From a bacterium (GTDB lineage Bacteria > Desulfobacterota > Binatia > HRBIN30 > CADEER01), in contig JAUIGL010000023.1 of the NCBI GenBank assembly GCA_030430165.1, forward strand, positions 1 through 64,000: DNA of 64,000 nucleotides. Reading direction: 5' to 3'. The notes beneath the pieces were generated by a model. That model ran no database searches. It was given only the letters and a program-made list of their open reading frames with translations, and had not been told where the DNA came from. Each line of letters opens with the position of its first letter. Within the stretch, counting starts at the first letter, position 1. Shown here in pieces: positions 8,563 through 16,500 of the stretch. A program made the position numbers and the translations under genes.

Positions 8563-9897
8563 ATGAAGCGTTCCCTGCTAGCCGTATTGGCGGTCCTCAC
8601 CCTGGCTGCGTGCAGCGACCCAAAGCCCGCGCCGCCGCCCAACGTCGTCCTGATCTCGCTCGACACCCTGCGCGCCCGCAACCTCGGATCGTACGGGCAC
8701 CCGCGCGACACCTCGCCGTTCTTCGACTCGATCGCGGCGCGCGGCGCGCTGTTCGAGAACGCGGTGACGACCTCGACCACCACCGGACCGGCGCACATGA
8801 GCCTGCTGACCGGCCTCTACCCGCACGGCCACGGGCTGGTGACCGGTCTCGAGGCGGGCAAGGTGCCGGTCTCGGTGCCGCGACTGGCCAAGCTGCTCAA
8901 GGACGGCGGATACACCACCAAGGCGATCACCGAGAACGGATTCATCATCCGCGGCAGGGGCTTCGCTTACGGATTCGACGAGTACACCGAACACTCGAAC
9001 GAACAGAAGAAGTCGGCCCCGGGGCTGGTCGAGGAATCGTTCGGCGAAGCCAAGGAGTGGGTCGCGTCCGCGCCGAAGGAGCCCTACTTCCTCTTCGTCC
9101 ACACCTACCAAGTGCACCACCCGTACGAACCGCCGGCGGCCTATCGCGGCGTCTTCCTCGAGCGTGAGAACCACGCCGGCCTGCAGGAGGACCTGTACGA
9201 CGCGGAGATCCTCTTCCTCGACAACCAACTCCGTTACCTCTTCAAGGCAGTCGAAGAGGCACCGGGCGAGCGCGACACCCTGTTCGTCGTAGTCTCCGAC
9301 CACGGCGAGGAGTTTCGCGAGCACGGCGCCATGCAGCACGGCACCCAGGTCTACGAGGAATCGATACGCGTCCCCCTGCTCTTCTACGGCGCCGGCATCG
9401 AAACCCCGCGCCGCATCACGCGCCAGGTGTCGATCGTCGACGTCACCCCGACCGTGCTCGACCTGGTCGGGATTCCGACTCCGCCTACCCTCGACGGCGT
9501 CAGCTTGGCCCCCGCGATCCGCGACGGAGCCGAACCGCCCTCGCGACCGCTGTTCGCCGAGGCCCCGTCGCGCATGGAGTGGACGACCCTGATGTTCATG
9601 AAGCGGGTCGAGCCGATCAAGCTGGCGGTGCGCTTCGACGACAAGAAGTTCATCCTGCACCGGCCCGACTTCGGCAAAGCCGCGCCCCCTGTCATGTTCG
9701 ACCTCAGCAAGGACCCGCGCGAGGAGAATCCGCTGCCGGTAACCGGCGAGGATCTCGAGCTGATCGAGGCCATGGCCAGCGACTACATGCAGCGCGAGCG
9801 GCTCGGGGCGAGCGCCAAGCAGGACGAGGAAACCTTCCGCAAAGAGGCCGACCCGGCGCTGGTCGAACGCCTGCGCTCGCTCGGCTACCTCGAATAG
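8563..9897 (+). CDS. Sulfatase-fold lipoprotein lacking the formylglycine site
   Basis: This 444-residue protein has a short lipoprotein signal with C17 (LTLAACSD). It keeps the sulfatase/phosphoglycerol-transferase core: VVLISLDTLRA with the first metal Asp, SLLTGLYPHGHG, and VVSDHGEEFREHG. The nucleophile position reads T74-G-P76-A-H78 instead of C/S-x-P-x-R, so it cannot be matured to formylglycine. A Thr nucleophile, as in LtaS-type phosphotransferases, is the more likely chemistry. It ends RLRSLGYLE. It is probably cotranscribed with the gene before it and faces the periplasm. Confidence 0.85.
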   Translation: MKRSLLAVLAVLTLAACSDPKPAPPPNVVLISLDTLRARNLGSYGHPRDTSPFFDSIAARGALFENAVTTSTTTGPAHMSLLTGLYPHGHGLVTGLEAGKVPVSVPRLAKLLKDGGYTTKAITENGFIIRGRGFAYGFDEYTEHSNEQKKSAPGLVEESFGEAKEWVASAPKEPYFLFVHTYQVHHPYEPPAAYRGVFLERENHAGLQEDLYDAEILFLDNQLRYLFKAVEEAPGERDTLFVVVSDHGEEFREHGAMQHGTQVYEESIRVPLLFYGAGIETPRRITRQVSIVDVTPTVLDLVGIPTPPTLDGVSLAPAIRDGAEPPSRPLFAEAPSRMEWTTLMFMKRVEPIKLAVRFDDKKFILHRPDFGKAAPPVMFDLSKDPREENPLPVTGEDLELIEAMASDYMQRERLGASAKQDEETFRKEADPALVERLRSLGYLE

Positions 9898-10074
9898 CCG
9901 GCCGACTCACCACGCCGCGCCGCGCCCGCCCTTTTGCAGTTGACCCCGGCCGTCCGCAGGCCGGAAACCCCCCGTAGCATAGGTGGTTCCACGAATTGCG
10001 CAGTCCGACGCGGACGGATATTCCACGTTGGATACGTGGTTCGACCGGTAGCCGAGTCGGCCGCAGGCTTTCGC

Positions 10075-10101
10075 TTGGAAAACTTACAAATGCCGTATAA
10101 C
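10075..10101 (+). promoter_or_regulatory. Candidate promoter of the Cys-rich secreted protein gene
   Basis: TTGGAA (10075-10080) is followed after 15 bp by TATAAC (10096-10101), a good -10 box. The start codon is 42 bp downstream. The spacing is short, so the -35 assignment is tentative. Confidence 0.4.
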
Positions 10102-10142
10102 AGTCCAAAGACACCCACCTGTACAACGACCGGAACCTGTCT

Positions 10143-11564
10143 ATGCTACGAATCGACTACCGAATCCTCGCTCTGACTATCTTCGGCATTTGCGCTCTCG
10201 ATGCTCCGGCGCGCGCCGCGAGCTGCCCTCAGATCCCGACCACATGTGTCGAGGCCGAGTCGGGCCAGCTCAAGCTCACCAAGCGACGCAACCGCATTCC
10301 GGTCCTCAAGTGGAAGGCCAAGGCTCTCGACGTGGCGATGGACGCGCTCGACGACCCGATCACGTCCGAAACCTACTCGTTCTGTGTGTACAGCGGTCTC
10401 GACGAACAGCTGCTGATGAACGTCGACATCGACCCGGGCAGCAACTGGAAGGGCGGCGTCAACAAGTACCGCTACCGCGACAAGACGGGAACCGCGGGCG
10501 GGATCAACGCCATCAACACCGAGCCGGGCAGCCTCAACGATGCCCAGCTACTGGTCAAGGCGCGCGGTGACGACGTCCTCACCCTCGGCTTCCCGTTCGA
10601 AGCCGGTCAGTTCCCCCTCCTGGTCCAGCTCGCCAACTTCGACAAAGGCGTCTGCTGGGAGACGACGTTCGAAGTGGCGCACTTCGTCAAGAACGAGGTG
10701 AACCGCCGCGGTGCGCTGCGCACCAGCGCCGTGTTCAAGCCGCTGCGCTGTCGCGAGGACGGCGGCTGCGCCGTCGAGCGGCCGCTGGCGGGAGCCGCGC
10801 TCTGTCGCGACCGGGTTGCGTCGGGCGGCGGCATGGCCAAGCGCATGAAGATCAAGCTCGGCGACATCACCCGCTGCCGCGGGCGCGAGGCGGTCGGCAA
10901 GACCGACGGCGAGTGCGACCCCGGCTTGTGCCCCGCCGAAGACCCGGCGTGCGCGGTTCTCGACACCCGGCTGCAGAGCGGCATGCTGCGCTCGATCGGC
11001 CACTACGAGACCAAGCTCGATCTCGCCTGCGACGACGTCAGCGTCGCCGCGGTCCAGGAAACCGAGCCCGGTTGGGGCGCCCCCTGCGACAACGCGCAGA
11101 CCGTCGACCAGCTGATGGACTGCCTCGAAACCGGCGTGTGGGGCCAGTACGGCAACACCATGGGCGACGCCATCTTCGCCACCGGCGGAGTGCTCGACCC
11201 CGACCTGCTGCGCTGCCGCAAGGAGATCGCCAAGCAAACCCAGAAGTACTCCTCCAAGTTCAACATCATCCTGTACTCGTGCCGTCGCGCGCCGTTGGTG
11301 CGCGGCCGCTCCTGCGCCGAAGATCCACTGATCACGGCGCAGACCATTTTCGAGAACTACGTCAACAAGCTGCGCAATTCGTGCACCGACGACATGATCG
11401 GCCGCCTCGAGTTCGGTGCCCCCTGCGAGGGCTCGAGCTCGATCGAAGAGCTCACCAGCTGTCTCGGGCAACTGGCGCGCGACCTCGGTTTCCTCGGCGT
11501 CGACATCGCCTACCCCGAAGGCAACCAGCGCGCCGCCCAGGACGTAATCGTCCAACCGGAATAG
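10143..11564 (+). CDS. Cysteine-rich secreted protein of unknown function
   Basis: The protein is 473 residues with a Sec signal peptide (hydrophobic stretch 9-22, then ARAASC). The mature part contains about 25 cysteines, so it is probably disulfide-bonded outside the cytoplasm. Residues near 95-130 contain NKYRYRDKTGTAGG, which parallels the DRYQYRDRAGELG segment at the end of the 1727-residue protein encoded at 13588-18771. This suggests a shared domain. The C-terminal half (from about 240) has CDPGLCPAEDPAC and repeats a pattern of helical Cys-containing segments. I do not recognise a function. The gene stands alone with its own likely promoter. Confidence 0.8.
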   Translation: MLRIDYRILALTIFGICALDAPARAASCPQIPTTCVEAESGQLKLTKRRNRIPVLKWKAKALDVAMDALDDPITSETYSFCVYSGLDEQLLMNVDIDPGSNWKGGVNKYRYRDKTGTAGGINAINTEPGSLNDAQLLVKARGDDVLTLGFPFEAGQFPLLVQLANFDKGVCWETTFEVAHFVKNEVNRRGALRTSAVFKPLRCREDGGCAVERPLAGAALCRDRVASGGGMAKRMKIKLGDITRCRGREAVGKTDGECDPGLCPAEDPACAVLDTRLQSGMLRSIGHYETKLDLACDDVSVAAVQETEPGWGAPCDNAQTVDQLMDCLETGVWGQYGNTMGDAIFATGGVLDPDLLRCRKEIAKQTQKYSSKFNIILYSCRRAPLVRGRSCAEDPLITAQTIFENYVNKLRNSCTDDMIGRLEFGAPCEGSSSIEELTSCLGQLARDLGFLGVDIAYPEGNQRAAQDVIVQPE

Positions 11565-11574
11565 CGCAGCTCTC

Positions 11575-11714
11575 GTCCCCCCTTACCAAGGGGGGACCTC
11601 AGGGGGGCAATCGGTTCGCGCTCAACCTCCCCCCGGACCCCCTCCTTGGTAAGGAGGGGGGATCGGTCCGGTTCGCTACGCTGGTAAGGAGGGGGATCGA
11701 TCCGGTTCGCTACG
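11575..11714. repeat. Compound hairpin repeat running into the desaturase stop codon
   Basis: There are two 10-bp hairpins: GTCCCCCCTT/AAGGGGGGAC (11575-11597, loop ACC) and CCCCCTCCTT/AAGGAGGGGG (11638-11660, loop GGT). They are followed by a direct repeat of period 35 that begins AAGGAGGGGG and ends GTTCGCTACG (11651-11714). The second unit overlaps the stop codon of the minus-strand desaturase. The same hairpin occurs at 121-154. Confidence 0.8.
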
Positions 11715-12645
11715 CCGCCGACGCGCGCATCACGATCCGCCAATAGCTCGGCTCGACGCAGGCGTGGCGCAGGATGCCGCGTTCGCTCAACAGCTGGTGC
11801 ATGCGCGGCAGATTGTAGTGCGGCACCGTCATCAGGAGATGGTGCTCGAGGTGGTAGTTCAGGTAGTTCGGCGCGACCACCAGGCGCTCCCACCACCGCG
11901 CCGGCACGGTGCGAGTGTGGTTCAGCGGATCGTCCGGATCCAAAGCCGCCGGTGTCATCGCGTGCTCGGCAATCGCCCGGATGCGGGTCACCAAGGTGTA
12001 GGTGGTGAACCAGGCGCCCACCCACAACAGGTACAACGCGGGGTGCCAGAGCAGCGCGACGATCGCGAACAGAACCAGGTTGCTGACCAGGACTCCAACC
12101 GCGGCGCGCCGCGCCGACGCGTCGCGACCGGCGCGGGCGAACGATCGCTTCCATGATGCCTTGGCGAACTTCCAACCGGTTTGCCCCGAAAGATCGCGCC
12201 ACACCTTGCGCCGCAGGCTCTTCCTGGTGATCGGAAAGGGTGTGACCAGACCGAGGTCGGGATCCTCCGGGCTCGCCGTCTTGGTGTGATGTTGGAGGTG
12301 ATAGGGACGGTAGCGGTCGGTATCGCTCCACACCGGATAAGCGGCCAGCCAGTTCCCCGCCCAGTCGTTGAGCGTCCGGTTGCGAAACAGCGCGTGGTGC
12401 GCCGCGTCGTGCATGATCGCCGCGCACGACAGCTGGCGACCGCCGATCAGCACCAGCGCGATCAGGATCGTCAGCGGATTGGGCCAGCGTGCCACCAGGG
12501 CGAACGAGGCGAACACGATCCCCCAGTTGACTGCGATCGAGACCCACGCGCGCAGGTCGCGCGGCAGCAACAGCTCGCGGATCTCATCGCGCGTCAGCGC
12601 GTCCTTCCAGGACACCGATTCCACTGCGGTCGGATTGTTGGTCAT
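11710..12645 (-). CDS. Fatty acid desaturase-like membrane di-iron protein
   Basis: This 311-residue membrane protein has the three histidine boxes of the acyl-lipid desaturase/hydroxylase superfamily: HDAAHH near 80, HLQHH near 115 and HLEHH near 262. Hydrophobic pairs of helices lie at about 36-75 and 170-205. It should introduce a double bond or hydroxyl in an acyl chain or carotenoid-like substrate using O2. I chose the ATG at 12645 because GGGAGAG precedes it; longer readings run into the upstream gene. It follows the PaaX-like regulator by 26 bp on the same strand. The C-terminal codons overlap a repeat. Confidence 0.88.
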   Translation of the reverse strand: MTNNPTAVESVSWKDALTRDEIRELLLPRDLRAWVSIAVNWGIVFASFALVARWPNPLTILIALVLIGGRQLSCAAIMHDAAHHALFRNRTLNDWAGNWLAAYPVWSDTDRYRPYHLQHHTKTASPEDPDLGLVTPFPITRKSLRRKVWRDLSGQTGWKFAKASWKRSFARAGRDASARRAAVGVLVSNLVLFAIVALLWHPALYLLWVGAWFTTYTLVTRIRAIAEHAMTPAALDPDDPLNHTRTVPARWWERLVVAPNYLNYHLEHHLLMTVPHYNLPRMHQLLSERGILRHACVEPSYWRIVMRASAA

Positions 12646-12671
12646 GGTCAGTCTCTCCCGGTCGACCCAGC

Positions 12672-13514
12672 TCAGCTCGCCAGCCGTGGTCGCCTGCCGT
12701 CGTTGGCTCCATCGACGGGGGCTCGCAGATACGGAACCCCCCACTTCTTCAACAGGTCCGCCCAAACCAGGCGGCCCTTGCGGTCGTAGTCGCGCATTGC
12801 CTCGAGTAATTGATCGCGCTCGACGCTCGGGCAGATCTCGTCGGGCAGCAGCGGGTCGCCGACCAGCTGGCGCAAGGCCTCCCCGCCGAGCAGAAACGAC
12901 TCGACCATGGCACGCTCGCTGTCGAGCGTGTCGAGCCGCCCGGCCCCGTCCTCGATCTTGGCGAGCCATGACCGGTAGCCACGGCGCAACGCTGCGACGT
13001 CCCACAGGCCTCGAGCACGCCGATCCGCCTCGGCATCGAAATCGGTCAGCGAATACACCAGATCCGTCTGCGGCAGGCCGAGCGAGCGCAGCTCGCCGCG
13101 CACCGCCTCGACGGAGCCGGTCAGGTTGTCGGGTCGCACCCAGAGGGACTCGGCCAGCGACTCCATCCCCAGCAAGCGCAGCGCCCGCGCCCGGGCTCGG
13201 CGACCGCTGCGGTCGGTGGGCCCGATCTGAACTCCCACCCAGCCGCCGCTCCAGGTGCGGGTGCGCCGGTCGAGCCCGCGCCACGAACGCACCCGCTGGC
13301 CGATCGCGATCGAGCGCTCGCCCAAGCGATAGCAGCCGCGCTCGTCGCGCTGGATCTGGCCTCCGGCGAGCAATCTCGCCACCGCCACCCGGGTGTTGTT
13401 GGCGGAGATACCGAACAACTCACCCGCCTCGACCAGCACGCCGACCGGCATCACCGCGCCTTCGCGCAGGGTCGACAAAAGGTCGAGGATCAAGCTCTTG
13501 GCGATCGGCCTCAC
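12672..13514 (-). CDS. PaaX-family transcriptional regulator
   Basis: The 280-residue protein has an N-terminal winged helix: LILDLLSTLREGAVMP, then GISANNTRVAVARLLAGGQI as the recognition part. It continues with the PaaX middle domain (GWVGVQIG) and the helical C-terminal domain. PaaX represses phenylacetate catabolism and binds phenylacetyl-CoA, and relatives respond to other acyl-CoAs. Here the only linked gene is the downstream desaturase, so it may sense an acyl-CoA and control lipid desaturation (inference). It is the first gene of this two-gene unit. Confidence 0.85.
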   Translation of the reverse strand: MRPIAKSLILDLLSTLREGAVMPVGVLVEAGELFGISANNTRVAVARLLAGGQIQRDERGCYRLGERSIAIGQRVRSWRGLDRRTRTWSGGWVGVQIGPTDRSGRRARARALRLLGMESLAESLWVRPDNLTGSVEAVRGELRSLGLPQTDLVYSLTDFDAEADRRARGLWDVAALRRGYRSWLAKIEDGAGRLDTLDSERAMVESFLLGGEALRQLVGDPLLPDEICPSVERDQLLEAMRDYDRKGRLVWADLLKKWGVPYLRAPVDGANDGRRPRLAS

Positions 13515-13587
13515 GAGACCGAGTATTACACTGAATGGGCCTTCCCAGTCAATACGGGTAATACGCCTCGACCTCGAGGCTCCGCGT

Positions 13588-16500
13588 CTACCGGTCTCCG
13601 CAGGCGAGCGGACGCGGTGCCTGCCGGGCGCGGAACGTGCCGATGCGGTCGCGGGTGGCGCCGCGGTCGCGCGTCACCTGTCCACCGAATTCGGCGCACT
13701 GTAGCGAGTCACCGACCTGCAGCTCGACCGCCAGCGATCCCTGCATCGGCTCGTCGAGCGAGAACGGCACCGACTCGCCGCGGCACACCGCCTTGAGCAG
13801 GCGCCGCGGCGCCAGGATCACCCGGCTGCACGGGCCGAGCTCGCCTGCGCGGTCGCGGTACTGGTAGCGGTCGACGCCCTCGCCGCGCGAGCGCGCGCTC
13901 CAGCCCTCGGCCGGGAGCGAGATCGTGCCGCGCTCACCGGTCGCGCGGTTGACGATCCGCAGCAGAGCGCCGTCGCGGTCCGGAGCAGCCCCCTGCATGG
14001 CAAATACGCTGCCGAGGAAGGAATCGCGCACCGCGAAGGTGAAGCGCCGCGAAGCCGGATCGCGCCAGCGCTCGCGCAACGACAGCGAGCGACCGAGCAG
14101 GCCCACCGGCATCGTCATTCGGTCGCACGCGTCGCCGACCTGATCCTCGTCGGCATCGCCCTGCGCGGGATTCGGCTGGTCGGGGCAGTTGTCCTGCTCG
14201 TCGGGGATTCCGTCGTCGTCTCTGTCGGGAACGCCGGTCGCCGCCGCAACCGTCGTGCGCGTGCACGAAGACCCGTCCGGGCAGGCGCTCGGTTCGGCGC
14301 AGGTCGCGGGCTGCCGCAGAATGCAGCGAGCGCAGTCGGCATCCTCGCTGCACGCGGGGCCAGGCAAGCCGTTGCAGGTCGCGGTCGCCGGGTCGCAATC
14401 CCCGGGCAGACAACTGGCGCCCGGCGCGCACTCGGTTCCGGCAGCGACGTCGCAGGCAACCGGCACCTGGCATTGGCCGGTCGGCGAAACGAAGACGCGG
14501 CCACGCAGCGCGTCGAGCAACGGATCCGAGTCGCCCTCCTCCGAAACCAGACCCAGCGTGGTCACCGTCGACGTGCAGGCGTCGTACACCTGCAGGACGA
14601 TGCCCGCCACCTCGCCGTCGCCGGAGAGATCGCGATTGCCCTGATCGGCCTCGCGAGTGAGGAACGAGACCTTGCTGCCGGAGACGCGATACGGGTGGCG
14701 GGGATCGCACTGCGGGATACGGCAGGGAATCGCCGCGTGCCCCGAGTTGCGCAGCTCGCCCGAGGTCAGGTCGTAGACCTGCAGCACGAAATCGTCGAAG
14801 TCGTCGTCGCCGGTCAGCTCACCCATGCTCTGCCGATTGAGGTTGCGCTGCTGCAACGCCTCCGAGGTGCGAAAGGCCACCAAGCGGGCGCCGCAGATCG
14901 ACGGCGCCGGCTCGCCGACGACGAGCTCTTCGACCGCCTGCCGTACGTTCACGACACTTCCAGGACTCGTTTCCCCCGGGTTGGCGACGACGTGCAACAC
15001 CGACGCGGTGAGCTCGCCATCCGCATTCAAATCCTCCCCCTGCAGCGATTCCGGCACCGCCAGCACCGCCCAATCCTCGTCGACCGCGAGCAAGCGGTCG
15101 GCGGCGAGCCCGCTGGTCACCCACGCATCGACACCCGCCTGATCGGCGTAGGGGTGGAACTGCGCCTGGTTGTCGTCGAAGTCCCCATCGCCGTTGAAGT
15201 CTCTGGCGTTGTCCGCCTCGGCCACGATCGCGCCGACATAGCTGGGCGGTCCCGCAGGCAGGGTAATCGCCACCGCGGCGCGGCCGAGATTGCGCACCCC
15301 CGCGCCTTCGCTCCAAACGTGCACCACCTGATCCGCCGTATCGGCATCGCCGTTGAGCGGCCCGCCCGGACACAGAGTCGTTCCGATCTCCGACTCCGGG
15401 CGCAGCAGGCCAACCGCGATCCCGCCGAGGGGGTCGCTGCCGACCGATACCGCCGACGCGGGACATAGCGTGTGCATGCTGCCGGCGCCGAGGTCGAGCA
15501 CCTCCAGCACCGCGTCGTCGACCGCACCGTCGGCGAAGAGCAGCGAATCGACTTCTTCGGCGTCCTCGACGAAACGGACGAAGACATCCCCCGCCTCGTT
15601 GGCGTCGGCCGGGCTGTCGACGATGTCGCCGGCAACCGAGGCGAAGGCGAAGCTGCCGCCATCGGCCGAGACGTCGACGCCGCGCGCGCCGAAATCGCCG
15701 GTCGATTGCTCGCCAGCGGCGGTCACACTGACCCGTTCGACGGCACCGCTGCGGAGATCGACGACGAACGAATCGTAGCGCTGGTTGTCGTCTTCGCCGG
15801 GTCCGAGCAGGTTGCCGGCCAGGCTCGAGAAGATGAGCCAGCGCCCGTCATCCGACATCGACGGCTTGTCCGACCGACCGTCGCCGTCGCCCCCTCCCGG
15901 CGCCGCGCTCACTCGCACCGTCGACGGCCGGCAAGCGCTGACGGAGCTACCGTCGAGGACGCAGCGGTCGCGCACGAAGACGTCCCTCGCCTGGTTGTCG
16001 TCGCCGGCGACGACGTCGCCGTCCTCGCTGGTAAAGGCAACCAGCCGCCCGCCGTCGCTGATCGCTGCCGGGACTCCGCGCCGCGGCGCGCTCGCCGCAC
16101 CGAGGGTCACCCGCTCGACACTGCCAGTGACGCGATCGAACAAGTACCCGCCGCCCGCTCGCCGCCGCTCCGGACCGAGACCGAGCCCGACGAAGGCGAC
16201 GAACCGACCGCTCGCGTCGATCGCCAGTCCCTCGGACCCGGCGCCATCGGTGGTAGCGCTCAGCCGCTGTGTGGTCGGCACGCAGCCGGCGACCACGGCG
16301 CCGTCGCTGACGCAGCGGTCGCGCAGGAAGGCATCCGCCACCCCGTTGGTGTCTCCCGGCACCAGATTGCTGGCCGCGCTGACGAAGGCGACGAAGCGAC
16401 CATCGCGCGACATCGCGAAATCGGTGCAGTCGCCGTTGCCCGCCTGATCGCGATCGCCGAGGCTCACCCTCTCGGTAGTCGGCCGGCACCCGGCCACTGC

